This document shows positions 26,683 to 38,193 of a DNA stretch of 63,901 bases, piece after piece. The position numbers and the translations under genes are program-made. Source of the DNA: Endotrypanum monterogeii. Its lineage: Eukaryota; Euglenozoa; Kinetoplastea; Trypanosomatida; Trypanosomatidae. The notes beneath the pieces are model-generated. The model was not told where the DNA came from. It saw only the letters and a list, made by a program, of their open reading frames with translations, and made no database searches. The number at the start of each line of letters is the position of its first letter. Position 1 is the first letter of the stretch. The DNA is taken from positions 319,951 through 383,851 of the forward strand of contig CM007343.1 in the NCBI GenBank assembly GCA_000333855.2. The letters run 5' to 3'.

Positions 26683-29600
26683 TTATTGTCTACCAGTTGA
26701 TGCGGCCGCATCACGGCCGCCCCACAGCTCCAGCACAGTACGATGCTCCACTTCAAGACGATGGAGCCTCGAAAGGGAGAGTCCATAGACAGGTACATAG
26801 TCGCTCAGCGAAGCGCAGCGCATTCGCATCTGTGCACTCCGCAGACGCCATGCAGTCCCGTTCTCGAGGAACTCGTTGTCCATCGTGTTTATTGTAGAGA
26901 GGTACTCCTCATCCCTGCGAAGAAGACGGATCAGTCGAGTGAGTGGCACCTCCCATGCGGCTCGCAGAGCCTCGCGAGCAGCTCGCTCGGTGTCGGTGAC
27001 CACCCTGGAAGAAGTTGTTTCGCCTTTTGACGAGAAAGCGGTTGCAGTCGTCGAGTCACACTGCAGTCCGCCTCCGGGGCTAGTCGAACACACCGCAGGC
27101 CTAGACGTTGAGTCGTCGATGATCCCGTGATTGCACTCTGCCTGCAGTTCCTCGAGGATCGGGTCGATGTTGACGCTAGCGATCTGCACCAGTTCATGTA
27201 CCTTGGATCGAAGCGGTGTCAGGTAATCTCGCCAGGTAGTCTGGATGGTTGGCAGCAGAAGCCCTTGGCGAATACGCTGGCAGATGAGTTCGTCCAGTGT
27301 CAGAGACGGTGGGCTCTCAAACCTTGTGGAGAACACTGGGTTCAAAGTGTGCGACAGTGCAACCGGAAGAGGCGGATTCCTGTCTGTATAAAGTGAGTCG
27401 CTGACGCTACCTTGCCTGCTGCGATTGCTGCCATCGGTCAAGACGTGCTGCAGTGTATACAAGAGGATAGCATAGTTACAGCGCACCTGATGTAACACGC
27501 CGTCACTGGGTGGTGAATCCATGAAGGTGTCGGGAATCACGTTTGCCACGTAAGGGCCTAACTGACGGAGACACTGTATCTCTGCCTCCTCGGGTGAAAC
27601 ACGAGACTCAAATAGAAGACTCGACGAAGAAGCGCTAGACTCCACCTCTGTCACTAATTCGGGGTGTGCCGATAACGTCAGCGACAGCTGACTCGTGTTT
27701 GGTAATGAAGCTGCACCATTGGCTGCGGGGGCGTGCGGCTCCTCTAGAGCGGGGTGTGCAGCCGAGGGCACGCCAAAGGGATCGGAGTTGCACACCCTTT
27801 CATAGGTCGCCTTTGGCACTCTGTTGTCCGTCTCCGAGCTCGCCGATTGGACAACATCGACCGCCGCCGGATCTACCTGGTAACTTGAAGCGAAGTCCCC
27901 CTCCCCATCCTGCTGCGGTGACATCGAAATATTGCCCAAGGTGGGCAGGTCCTGGTGATCAGCGCTGGTCCTCATCAGTGCTGTCTGCGACGCGCTTGGC
28001 ACAGCTACCGTGATTACACCGGTCCGTCGCAGGTTAGCGCCCATCCGCACCAGCCACCTCGACCCTGTCTCACCCAGCCTCTGAAGAGTTTTCCCGCCTT
28101 GCAGCATCTTCTGGATACCCCCGCCGCCAGCCCCAGGGCTGTTTGAACCAACCGCGTCCACGCGGACGGCGTAGGTGTCGCCGAGAAGATCAGGCGTAGC
28201 GCGGGCTGTGGCACCCGTATTGCTCGCCAACGCCCCCTGAAGCGATTCCTTGGGACCGATGCCGCCGCCGCCGCCGTCGAAGTAAGACACAAGAAAGCGG
28301 TCTACGCTGTGCTCAATGAGCGTCAGGTACGTCTCCGTGCAAACGCCTTTGAAGGTGTAGTAGCTCTCCGCGCGTTCTTTGAAGGCGGTGAGACTCAGCT
28401 CCCAGTCGAGGATGTACGCTGGCGCGGGCGTCGGCCTTGCGATCGGTGTTGACAACGGGAGCCTTGCACTGACACCACCCCGTCCACCACAGTCGGCAAG
28501 AGTCGTAGCGGTGCTTGTAGGCATGGGCACTTGGGAATCGCGATGCGTAAACGCCTCATCTGAGCTGGAGAAAGACTCCTCGAACCGAGATCGCCACAGC
28601 GAGCAAGCCAGCGTAGGGGACACAAGCGACGCCTCCTGGATGACTGTGTTACAACCCGTCTCCGACGCAGAAGCATGCGCAGCCCCCACGCGGAAGGATT
28701 GCCAATCGCTGGGAAGTAACGGCAGCAAACCAGGGGACAGACTCTGACTCCCGTGCCTGTCCATACGGGGCACGTCCGACACCTCCACCGTACTGTCCAT
28801 ATGCAGGGGTGCCGCGCCGCGCGGCGCGGCATGGTGAGAGTGAGAAACAGTGTTTTGGTAAGGCTCTGGCTGTGTCGGTGCCCTAACTGGTGCGAGGGGC
28901 ATATTGAGAAGGGAGTTTGGGATTCGCGAAAGGGGTCGGCAGAACGGCCCCTGTCCTTGGCACGAATGTGGAAACACCGGAAAGGGGGGTGAGTCGAGCT
29001 GTGTCGGTGAACAATAGGAATCCGCTAGGATGGATCCGCCGGCTGCGGCGGACGGGGTCGCCTGCTCAAGAGAGCCACCGCGCGCGGAGACCGAAAAATG
29101 GAGGTGGGATGTCATGTCGTGGACTGGCCAGGCTCCGTTTGGAGTCATGGCCTGCGCCACACCTGCCCCGTCGACTGGCGCAGCTCCGCGGCCGGATGTC
29201 TTCGAAGGGAAAAAAAAGCTGCGGCGCAGGCTGTCGTTTCCGGGAGTACCAGTGTAGAAACTCTCGCTGTGCCTCCTTGGCCCGGCAAAGCCGGAGCTTT
29301 CTGTCGGTAGCAGCAGCGACCCCTGGAGAACACTGGCTCTGTCTTCCCCACTCCCCGGGAGTGAGGAACGCTTGAGAGTCGAGGAATGAAGCGACGAGGA
29401 GGAGTGAGCTAGAGGCGGTTCCTGGAAGCGCACATGACCCATAGCGCTAGCATTGGAACCAGGGACAGGGTCCGGGATAGGATGCGTGGGGATGCGTCGC
29501 TGCCCTTGCGGTGCTGTGCTCAGGGAAAACATTGACGGCCCCTCAGCATTCAGAGGAATGGGTGACACCCCGCTGCCGTTTGAAGACGCGTCACTTGGCC

Positions 29601-30903
29601 TCCAGATCAACAACGGTGGTGCGTGGCGGCCGTGAAGGCCCACCACGCCTTTTGAGGGATTGGGAGGAAGGCCACTCATGGGAGCGAGGGATGTCAAGAG
29701 TGGTCCCCCATTATCACCATTGGCACCCCACAGACTGGCCACGACGCCGCCGCCACCGCCTTGCTGGCTTACAGCGATTGGCGCAGTAACAGATACAGGA
29801 CCAGCACCGCCGCGGCTGTTCGTGGCCGATGTGCGTGGTGGGGGCTCGTGTGCAGATGCGCCAGTTTCCGAGCAAGACTGAGAGCCAAGAGGCCCAGGCG
29901 ACTGATGGTGTTCCAATGTGCACCTGCCGCCGTCTCGTGGAATTAAAACAGCAGCACTCTCAGAAGTCCCCGTCGCCACAGCAGCTGGACTTGGAGGAGG
30001 CCAACACAAATCCGTAAGAGAGGGGGTAGCTGCAGTCGCGGGGAGGCTGCCCGCCAGCCTGGTCGAGGCGGGCTGCAACGATCCAGCTGAGACATCACTG
30101 CTGCCTCGGTTTGTCAGCTTTGCAACATCGTGCGAAGAGGTCGAGGTAAACATCGCTACGGGTGCGTCGAGTGTGTTACCCGCACGAGCTTCTTCAGCCA
30201 GCATTGGAACGGGCTGCTCGGTGTGACGATAAGACAGCTGGGACTGATGAGACGAAGACAGATACAGCTGGGGCAGACTTGGGCATTGCCTTGCTTCTCC
30301 CTCTGCACCGCTCATGAGTGCTGGAGCGTCAGGGCTTCTGCTCAGGCCAGCCCCAAGTACGTGCTGCATGGGGAAAGCAGCAGTCTGTCGAGATGTCCAC
30401 GACTCTGAACTAGCAGACGCCGCTGGTGTTTTCGTGGTGTGCACCGGTGACCCTAGGGGTGGCGGAGACACTGGCGGTTGTGAGGTAGAGAATTCCTGAC
30501 TGTGTCGCTGCAGCGAGGGCAGTGCGGTGTGCAAATGAGGGAACCCGTTGGGATTCTCAGCACCACCGGTTGGTACTGCTGCAGCTGTGCTGGGTATCTC
30601 ACAGGCAGCGCACTCGCTGACCACCGAGGGCAGTAATGCAGGGGAATGAGAATGCTCACATTGCGAAAAACTGAGCGGTATGGGACGTTCGTCAGGGAGT
30701 TGTTTTGTCCAAGGCAACGACACCGTAGGGGATCCCTCGAGCGCGATTGGCCGACTACCAGGCGCAGTGGAAGTGCTGTCGTGCGCAGAGCTGTCATCCT
30801 TGGGCTCACACATCATGCCAGACATATGCGCAGCCATCGACACCCCGGCAAGCTCCTCAACGGCGGTGGCGACCGAAACAACAGGAGGCAGCGTTGCCCA
30901 CAT
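26683..30903 (-). CDS. Large hypothetical protein, disordered N-terminal two thirds (1,406 residues)
   Basis: No family recognised. The first roughly 850 residues are Ser/Pro/Gly/Ala-rich and look disordered, without repeats of fixed length. Two denser blocks follow: one starting YILDWELSLTAFKERAESYY with CTETYLTLIEHSVDRFLVSYF, and a C-terminal helical block of about 250 residues with LRQLGPYVANVIPDTFMDS, LHQVRCNYAILLYTLQHVL, LTDELICQRIRQG-like sequence and REALRAAWEVPLTRLIRLL. No catalytic motif, signal peptide or membrane segment is apparent. The shape (long disordered arm plus helical C-terminus) is common in trypanosomatid scaffold or cytoskeletal proteins, but this is only a resemblance. 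The open frame continues to 31005 where it begins with GTG; the first ATG after a poly-C tract and AG at 31020-31019 is 30903. Confidence 0.85.
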   Translation of the reverse strand: MWATLPPVVSVATAVEELAGVSMAAHMSGMMCEPKDDSSAHDSTSTAPGSRPIALEGSPTVSLPWTKQLPDERPIPLSFSQCEHSHSPALLPSVVSECAACEIPSTAAAVPTGGAENPNGFPHLHTALPSLQRHSQEFSTSQPPVSPPPLGSPVHTTKTPAASASSESWTSRQTAAFPMQHVLGAGLSRSPDAPALMSGAEGEARQCPSLPQLYLSSSHQSQLSYRHTEQPVPMLAEEARAGNTLDAPVAMFTSTSSHDVAKLTNRGSSDVSAGSLQPASTRLAGSLPATAATPSLTDLCWPPPSPAAVATGTSESAAVLIPRDGGRCTLEHHQSPGPLGSQSCSETGASAHEPPPRTSATNSRGGAGPVSVTAPIAVSQQGGGGGVVASLWGANGDNGGPLLTSLAPMSGLPPNPSKGVVGLHGRHAPPLLIWRPSDASSNGSGVSPIPLNAEGPSMFSLSTAPQGQRRIPTHPIPDPVPGSNASAMGHVRFQEPPLAHSSSSLHSSTLKRSSLPGSGEDRASVLQGSLLLPTESSGFAGPRRHSESFYTGTPGNDSLRRSFFFPSKTSGRGAAPVDGAGVAQAMTPNGAWPVHDMTSHLHFSVSARGGSLEQATPSAAAGGSILADSYCSPTQLDSPPFPVFPHSCQGQGPFCRPLSRIPNSLLNMPLAPVRAPTQPEPYQNTVSHSHHAAPRGAAPLHMDSTVEVSDVPRMDRHGSQSLSPGLLPLLPSDWQSFRVGAAHASASETGCNTVIQEASLVSPTLACSLWRSRFEESFSSSDEAFTHRDSQVPMPTSTATTLADCGGRGGVSARLPLSTPIARPTPAPAYILDWELSLTAFKERAESYYTFKGVCTETYLTLIEHSVDRFLVSYFDGGGGGIGPKESLQGALASNTGATARATPDLLGDTYAVRVDAVGSNSPGAGGGGIQKMLQGGKTLQRLGETGSRWLVRMGANLRRTGVITVAVPSASQTALMRTSADHQDLPTLGNISMSPQQDGEGDFASSYQVDPAAVDVVQSASSETDNRVPKATYERVCNSDPFGVPSAAHPALEEPHAPAANGAASLPNTSQLSLTLSAHPELVTEVESSASSSSLLFESRVSPEEAEIQCLRQLGPYVANVIPDTFMDSPPSDGVLHQVRCNYAILLYTLQHVLTDGSNRSRQGSVSDSLYTDRNPPLPVALSHTLNPVFSTRFESPPSLTLDELICQRIRQGLLLPTIQTTWRDYLTPLRSKVHELVQIASVNIDPILEELQAECNHGIIDDSTSRPAVCSTSPGGGLQCDSTTATAFSSKGETTSSRVVTDTERAAREALRAAWEVPLTRLIRLLRRDEEYLSTINTMDNEFLENGTAWRLRSAQMRMRCASLSDYVPVYGLSLSRLHRLEVEHRTVLELWGGRDAAASTGRQ

Positions 30904-31018
30904 ATGTGGGAATCGATACACCAAAAGCAGATCCAGCCAAACACGCCCGGCACGCACGAATCGCCCAGGAAAAAAATCAAGTATAATGAGAGGCGTTGAG
31001 AACACGGGGGCAAGAACG

Positions 31019-31038
31019 CTAAGCAGGGGGGGGGGGAT
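31019..31038 (-). promoter_or_regulatory. Probable trans-splice acceptor for the 1,406-residue protein
   Basis: Coding strand: a run of C followed by TGCTTAG, AG at 31020-31019. There is no ATG before 30903, giving a 5'UTR of about 115 bases. Confidence 0.45.
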
Positions 31039-33418
31039 TGCTGAATCGAAAGATGAGGGATACAGTGATATAAGGGTTGAAGGGAAAACAAATCCACCTC
31101 TGTGAGTGGGATGCGCTCGCCAAGTGGCCAGAAAGTAGGGGATAGAGACCGAGAGAGAGCAAGAAGGAGAGGGAGGGGGAGTTCAACGAAGCAACAACAG
31201 GAGAACCAGCAGCAGCAGCTATCACAACAGAAGACAGTGAAGGGGAAACGGAGAGAAGAATGAGAAGTATATCAATCTGCACAGCACACGTCGAAAAGAC
31301 AGAGAATTGAGACCGCAGACGTCACCAAACAAAAGGGAAGGGGAGGATGGGGGGTGTCACTTGGTTTTTTTTTTCAAGAGACAGTGAGACAAGAAGAGGG
31401 GGGGGGAGGGGGGAAGCAGAAGGAAAAAGCAGAAAAAATCCTTCACCACACTGTGACGTATTGCGCTGACTAAAAGGCATAATGTGTCCCACGTGTTTGT
31501 AAATGTTCGTTTGTACGTATTTTTGGTGCATATGTGCGGGTAGCGAAGATGATGTTTGATGGCGTAAGTGCATGAAAATACTTCTCCACCCTATTCCAGC
31601 GCGAGTGTGCAGAAGAAATAAAGAAAAGTTGGGGGAGGGGGGGGAGAGGGGAAAAAATGAAAAGAGAAAGAAGAGGACAAGAAGAAAGAAGTGAAATTGA
31701 CATCAACGCCACAATCCACGGCAGCGTCGCGAAGGCAGCATCTGCGCGACCTCACCCGGCGTGTGCGTGCCTCAGTGCATTTCCATTCAGAATGTGCTGC
31801 TGCTGCGCCAAACGCTCACAGCGGCAGGAGCAGCACCCGTAGTGCCCGAGAGCACTGATGTGCTTACTTGTGCAGCCGCTACTGCTTCCGCGAGGGAGAG
31901 ACGGAGGGAAACGGGGCGAGGGGCGCGAGGAAGGAGATGCTTAGAAAACGTGGCAGGCGGAAATGGCGAGAGGGAAGACACACAGAGAGTCACCCGGTGC
32001 CCCTCCTCGAATAAAATTGTATAACCACCGGAACATTCATTGACAGCGAAGACAGAGGCCTCTCACCTGCACAGAGTACAGAAAAGAGAACACGACTGTC
32101 ATCCGATCGCGTCGGAGTGCCACGTCCCAAAGTATGAAAATAAAAATAAAAACACAAGGATGAAGCGATGCAGAGAAGTCCAAGAATCGGTAGAAACAGC
32201 TGTGCCTCTGCGGGAAGAGGAGAGAGGAAGAGATGGCGCACGCGTTTAAGGGGTACAGGAGGAGACAAGAGCAAAGAAATGAGAAAGGAAAACGACGAGC
32301 GAGTCGTGCGCTGCGGGTGATCACAAAGTCAACGCGCGCACCTTTGTATTCCATGGAAGTGTCATCTGTTAGCAGCACTCGAGACCCACAAAAATCGTCG
32401 TCATTAGACAGCGAAAAATGAAAAAAAGAAATAGAGAAAAAGAATTAAGCGAGCGAGGCAAATGGCGTTTCTTTATTTTGTTTTCCCCACACCTGAGTGA
32501 CTCTCGAAGAAATAATGCTCGTACTCCAGCCCGCACTCGTATTCATTGCCCCTTTGTAGGCTCATTGTCAGCAACGAGGGAGGAGGAAGGGGGTTCAGCC
32601 ACGTCTACACTACGGAGTGAGCAAGTCTGAATAGTTCAGAGACCGAAAATGAAAAGAAAAAAGTCGAGAAGCACGGTCGTGCAACAAAAAAAAAAATTAA
32701 GTGATATCGAATAGGAATAGGGGGAGGTGAGGGGAACAGGCAGCACACCTCCTTGCCCATACATCATTGCAATCTAATGGAGAGCGCTCCCTGTGCAAGT
32801 TGCAGATGCCGATTCTCTGAAGTGCAGAATGAAGGATAGGGAGGGACAGAGGAATGATGAGCGGAAGAGGTGCGGCGAAGCGAACAACAAAAAAAAACAA
32901 CGACTTTTTTTTTTCAAAGAAGCACTGCTGGGTGAACTATATTACAAATGACGGTCACTATATGAGAAATGGACGTAGAGAGTTAAACAGTAACCCGCAC
33001 GTTATCAAGGAACATGGGTGAATGAGTGAGGAGCCTGGACACAGAATGAAGCATGTGCGCGAACGATAGCAATGTTTTTTTCTTTTTTTTATGTGCACAG
33101 AAACAACACGAAGGCTCGTACTCTGTCCGCTTGCATCCATATCACGTTTTCCGTCATAACACACCCTTTTCACTCATGCGCATGTGAGGCAGCCAACGAT
33201 GGGCCAAATACTGCTTGATTGAGTCATGGTAATTTTTTTTTATCCTGTTCACTAGCATATTTTTTTTTTTCAAGTGAGGGCGAGAAAGGGAACAAGATAG
33301 GCCCTGCTGACGTGGATGTGGATACCTGATATATGCCTGAGGGAAGCAATACGATATTCTGTGCGCGGCCCTTCCTTAGCTCAACCCCCGGCGTAAACAC
33401 TGTACGTAACGTTTCACC

Positions 33419-33419
<1 letters not shown>

Positions 33420-33456
<37 letters not shown>

Positions 33457-33531
33457 ATATAATTGTGTATGTGTATATAAGTATATGTGTATATATATGT
33501 GTATATAAGTATGTGTGTGTGTGTGTGTGCA
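33420..33531. repeat. Compound (TA)n(TG)n repeat cluster
   Basis: TA run passing into TG, then several alternations of TATA and TGTG blocks over about 110 bases. Confidence 0.85.
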
Positions 33532-35385
33532 GCTAGACCCAACGGTGGCGCACGGACGATGCAGTGGCGCTGGAAAAGGGTGGGAAAAAGTACATAAGCA
33601 CATTATCACTTGAGGATATATATATATATATATCCCGAGCGTAGCGCGAGGGAAGGCAGAAAAACAAAAAAAGAGAGTAGAAAACCCTCACAGACAATAG
33701 CACCAGTCGCAAATGATCTGGCGATAAACAAGGGAAGAAAAAAAGAGAGCAGCAGCAGTGGCAACCAGCCAAAACCCCAAACCAGAAAAATATATTTATA
33801 TGTTTGAGAGAATCCTTGGCAGCACTCCCTCCCTTTCTTCTCTCTGCTTGATCTCTTCCCGCTCATTCATCGATGCTTTTGTTCCTTGGCGTCGACTGCC
33901 CCTGTCAGCCATACATGGCATCATCAGTGATGAGCGGGAGCAAGGAAGAGAGAGGGAGGGAGGGAGGGAGGACGAGGACAATTGGGAAAACCGCCCTCTT
34001 TGCCCCCCTTGCTTTCCACCGATCTCCCCCCCCTCCCGAGGCCAGTGGATCAAATACTGCGCTCCAAGCAGAAAATATTCTTGATTATCCAACGTGAAAA
34101 AAATCAAAAAGGAAATCCAACATCAAAGTAAAATTTTCTATACTTCTCTCACCCCACCACTTCCTCTTCGTTTTGTTTTTTTGTGTTTATAATGATGATA
34201 GAGGGGGAGGAAGGAGAAGGAGGAGGAGTACGGGAGGACACGCGATAAAAATAGGGGTTACTGCGTCTACAACACAAAAGGAATGGTGAATAATATATAC
34301 ATATATAAGGCAAGAGAAAAAAAAAAAAAAGCAAATCTGAAAAACACGCACACAAGGAAAACATCATGAAATGCATAAAAGATACCCTCTACGATATATA
34401 TAGATATAGATATATGTATACAAAGAGGCGAAGTTGATGTCGTACACTAGAAATCATAACGTGGTGTAAGCCACCTCACAGCGTGTATCATACACAATTC
34501 CTCTCATTTTTTTTTTAATACGCATATACGTGTATGTACGTGTTTCTATTCATCTGCCGAAGGGCATACACACACACACACACGGAAAAAGGGGGAGAAA
34601 CAATAACGAATTAATATTTCGTTTTTAAAATGAGACACTCCCTTATGAAAAGGGGAAAAGCGAGATGGGGCCTACAGAGAAGTCGTGAAACAAACATGAC
34701 AGGTGATCATGCATAATACGTAAAGCGCATATTCTCTAATGTCTTTGTACGGATGGCGAAAAAAAAATGAATAATAGCGAGCGAGATGATAAATAAAAAT
34801 TGGGAGGGGAAAAAAAAAACTCGTGGCGTTCAGGACACTTGATCCTTTGCCCAGGGACAAGGCGCAAGAAAGGGGAGGAAGGAGGGGCGCATACGTAATA
34901 AAAAGATACAGGGAGGGAGATGGGAAAGACGAGGGTACGGCCCGGACGAATACGCTCAACGCATCTATATTAACAACACAGATGAAGAGCGGCCGCCCTA
35001 CAGCCATCACAGTTGAGAAAGCATAGCCTACATATGCAATATATGTGGGTGTAGAGGGGAGAGGGGAGAGCCCGTTCGAAAAAGTTATAAAAACAAAAAA
35101 CGAAAGTGTGGATATACGTGTAAACGCAGATACGACACTGATAAACTGTGGAAACAAAAAAACAAAAATAAGGGAACTGCCAATAAGCACAGTAAGTGAA
35201 GACATACACAGCGACAAACGTATGCCCAGGAAGGTCACTGTGTGTGTGTGTGTGTATACACCATTGCATGACGGTGCCAAGCCTTAGGACTAGCGAAAGG
35301 CGGGAAAAGAATGAGCCGGGACGAATTTATTTGTTGTATAGGAGAGAGGCAAGACAATACATCGCGCGACGTCCCTCAGGGGACA

Positions 35386-35418
35386 ACTAATAACAATAAC
35401 AATAACAATAATAATAAT

Positions 35419-35450
<32 letters not shown>

Positions 35451-35451
35451 T
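35386..35451. repeat. (TAA/CAATAA)n and (TA)n repeat
   Basis: TAACAA/TAA trinucleotide-type units pass into pure TA, ending about 80 bases from the stop codon of the esterase gene, so in its 3'UTR. Confidence 0.85.
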
Positions 35452-35531
35452 ACACATTTTCGAGCATACATCTGAACCATCTCCCACGATACATGGCGCA
35501 TGAAACAACCTCCACGATCGACGGGAGGGCG

Positions 35532-37970
35532 CTACAAAATGATAAGCAACTCCTCAGCAATAGCCTCGACGACCGATGGCGAGCGGCCAAAAAAGGCCCA
35601 GTTCCCAAGACAGGAAACGTGGCCGGTTGGGAGAATGCTGTCCATCCGAATCGCACGCACCTGCCAACTCATCTTTCGGCGCAGTGTCGCAGCGATAGCG
35701 CGAGGCGCACGGCGGTAGCGCGGAATACGTGTTTCGGTGCCCGACGAGCGCGGCGTTCTCGGAAGTGTCACCGAGACAGCCTGGGGGGAGCGCTCAGATG
35801 GCACCATCACACTTTTCTCCGGTTCCTCAGCCTTCGCAGTCGGCGTGTCGAGGCCCGACGTCTGATGCGCGCGCGAACTTGCTGCTTGGACCCTCAGTCG
35901 ACGCCTCAGTGCTGCATGCAGGGTGGAAGCGGCACCGCGGACGTGCTCGTAGACCCGGCGAGGATCGCGTAGTGGTAAGAGGGCTGTGTTTCTTTCAATG
36001 CCGCTTGGCTTACCGAGGCTACTCATCGAAGCACCGGGGCTGGTGCCACCACGCATGAAGAGGCCTAGTAGCCCCGAGTACAAGGAACCAGTGCTGCGCC
36101 GACATAGCTGACGAAGAGGCTGCGAGCACCTCATGCCCGCCGTCGAGGTGAGTGCAGACACCGATTGCTCCCCGGAATCGGTGTCCTCAGCGATATCTTT
36201 GAAGACGCGGTCAGCCCACGATCCGGCGACGTCCTCGACGCGCACTGCCTTTTTATTATGCGCCTCTGCAGTGCTTCGGATGGTTAAGGATGCAGCGAGA
36301 GAAGAAACCTGCAGCCCTGCCAAACTATCACTGTCCAGCATCGGAAAGCAAGAGTGTGACGAGAGGGACGATGACAATGACGTGACTAGGCCCGAAGCAC
36401 AAGAAGATGTGGCCTGAGATTTCCTGCGTTCTCTCAACAAATCGCTGCCCCCGCTGCCTCCCTCCGCAACGTGCAAGGGACTGTCCGTGTTCTCGCTTGC
36501 AGACGAATATGACGCCGACCTTACGTTCGTGTTGGTAGTAGCAGACAAAGGCGATGCGGGGGATAAAAGATCGTCTAAGGTGTACGACTGCGTTCGCTTC
36601 GATATTGGGCCCTGGAAGCGGCACCCTTCGCCTTTGCCAGTGCAGCAGTGTGCCCCTTCCTCTTCTATGTCATCAAAAGAGCGCAGCAAAATCGGTTTCG
36701 ACACCTCTGCCGTGTCGCTTGCAAAGGCTGCCGCGCAATGGACGGAGTGGGGCGCCACACCAATAAAAATGGTGTGGTCTGTGTCGACACTTTCAAAAAT
36801 GAGTGAACACGTGCCGAAGCCAACGAGCATGTCGCCGTGTGTGTTCGCGAACAGCACACGGCGACGAAACAACTGCAACACACGCAAATGAGGCTCGTCG
36901 AGGAGGCGTCGCTGCAGAACCTGCTTTGAATCGGACAAGAGAAGTTCGTCGTACGTCTTGCACAGATTCATGCGAGCGAGGCACCAAGCACCCACGTACA
37001 TGGGCCACCAAAGACACTCCCTCGCACCGCAGTGTGGCGTGGCGACGGTCAAAAAATTCTCGAAGGTCACGTGCAGAGAATGAAAGCGCTGGCGCAGAGC
37101 CACGACGGCGTTGGAAAGAACAACGTCAGTTTCTCTCGTCTCCAACTCATCTACAAGGAGGAGAAAAAGAAATTCGCGCTGAAGTATCCCCCCAAAGCTG
37201 TGCGCCATGACAGAAAAACATATAGGAAGCGCTGCCGAAGCCTCGGCCGAAAGGCGTGCAGCGTCATCTGTCCCCATCGCGCGAGCATAACTCGCCCACA
37301 TCTCCTGACGATGCTGCTCCTTCGACTGCACCTCGTCTAGCCACATGTGGAGAGCGGGCACCACCTCTGCCAGCATTCTGCGCGCACAAACGAGTGTCCC
37401 GGCATCGGTGTTCAAGTACTCGTTGCTGCCTGGTGAGAAGCACTGAAAGTTTCCGCTTCGATACAGACGCCCATTCGTGCGGTTCGGGTACTCTATGCTC
37501 AAGCGATACGAGGCCCTGTACGCAGCGCATCGCGCGCGGTGCTCATCCGTCGGAACACTCCCATCCATGCTCGTCGATTCGTCTGCCAAAGCGGAAACGC
37601 TCGGTGGAACGTGTGTAGTATTGTGCATCGATTTCGATTGCTGCGAATGTGGTCCTTGCGTGCGCTGGCACTCAACAGCTATTCGTGTCTCTGTCGCTTC
37701 CAGGACACTCACCTCATGGCTAACGAACGAATCAGTGATGAGATTTTCAAAATCAGCTGCGCTGCCGAGTACACCGTGTTGACACACGATGAAGTGATAC
37801 GGATCCACAACGCGGGCGTAAGGTGCAGCAGGAGCTGCGTTGCCCGTGGCGACACTGTCCAGCAGCGGGGGACAGGCTAGGCGGGCGTGCACACGTCGGA
37901 AAACATCCTGTGGTCTCGGGCTCGATGAAGTACACGATTCAGGGGAACTGCGAAGCATGACTTTGGTCAT
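35532..37970 (-). CDS. DUF676/ROG1-type putative serine esterase (lipase-like)
   Basis: An 812-residue alpha/beta-hydrolase. Seen in order: the first core strand and oxyanion region FIVCQHGVLGSAADF, a nucleophile elbow MAHSFGG (Ser258), then NFLTVATPHCGARE, a run ending LRVLQLFRRRVLFANTHGD with Asp in HGDMLVGFGT, and a candidate catalytic His in the following DHTIFIGVAPHSVHC segment. The ATPH-G and FANxxGDxLVxF-T patterns are those of the DUF676/FAM135/ROG1 group of putative lipid esterases. The elbow carries Ala where most relatives have Gly (G-H-S-x-G). The C-terminal half is Ser/Arg-rich and probably disordered. No signal peptide or membrane span is seen, so a cytosolic or membrane-peripheral lipid enzyme is likely; the substrate is unknown. 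The frame extends to 38027 from a TTG; ATGs at 37970 and 37958 are both plausible starts. Confidence 0.88.
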   Translation of the reverse strand: MTKVMLRSSPESCTSSSPRPQDVFRRVHARLACPPLLDSVATGNAAPAAPYARVVDPYHFIVCQHGVLGSAADFENLITDSFVSHEVSVLEATETRIAVECQRTQGPHSQQSKSMHNTTHVPPSVSALADESTSMDGSVPTDEHRARCAAYRASYRLSIEYPNRTNGRLYRSGNFQCFSPGSNEYLNTDAGTLVCARRMLAEVVPALHMWLDEVQSKEQHRQEMWASYARAMGTDDAARLSAEASAALPICFSVMAHSFGGILQREFLFLLLVDELETRETDVVLSNAVVALRQRFHSLHVTFENFLTVATPHCGARECLWWPMYVGAWCLARMNLCKTYDELLLSDSKQVLQRRLLDEPHLRVLQLFRRRVLFANTHGDMLVGFGTCSLIFESVDTDHTIFIGVAPHSVHCAAAFASDTAEVSKPILLRSFDDIEEEGAHCCTGKGEGCRFQGPISKRTQSYTLDDLLSPASPLSATTNTNVRSASYSSASENTDSPLHVAEGGSGGSDLLRERRKSQATSSCASGLVTSLSSSLSSHSCFPMLDSDSLAGLQVSSLAASLTIRSTAEAHNKKAVRVEDVAGSWADRVFKDIAEDTDSGEQSVSALTSTAGMRCSQPLRQLCRRSTGSLYSGLLGLFMRGGTSPGASMSSLGKPSGIERNTALLPLRDPRRVYEHVRGAASTLHAALRRRLRVQAASSRAHQTSGLDTPTAKAEEPEKSVMVPSERSPQAVSVTLPRTPRSSGTETRIPRYRRAPRAIAATLRRKMSWQVRAIRMDSILPTGHVSCLGNWAFFGRSPSVVEAIAEELLIIL

Positions 37971-38192
37971 CAACGCACACACGTACACACACACACACAC
38001 TCTCGCTCTCTCTTCCGGAATCTCCAATAGTCTGTGTGCACGTCAGAAGTGATAACCTCCTCTGCTGATGAGTGCAGCTGCTGCGAGGTGCACCCGTGTG
38101 GGTGGCGGCAGCGACTACAACACGCGCTGTGAACAGGTGTGAAGAAGAAAGGAAGATGCCCCGACTCAACAAGAACAAATCCTTGAAGTATA

Positions 38193-38193
<1 letters not shown>

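Larger units (their letters stand above)
30904..35531. other. Longest gene-poor stretch, about 4.6 kb
   Basis: No supportable gene. The sequence is mostly A/G-rich on the plus strand with TA/TG compound repeats (33420-33531), a short TA run (33618-33635), GGGA repeats near 33950-33971, and TAA/TA repeats (35386-35451) directly beside the stop codon of the esterase gene. The segment 31.70-32.45 kb is more GC-rich and complex but has short frames only. The 202-codon frame at 34672-35280 begins with TTG and is hydrophobic low-complexity. Confidence 0.65.

Noticed and set aside
34672..35280. 202-codon minus frame with hydrophobic stretches
   Set aside because: Begins with TTG, Phe/Ser/Leu-rich from T/C-rich DNA, contains GT-repeat residues.
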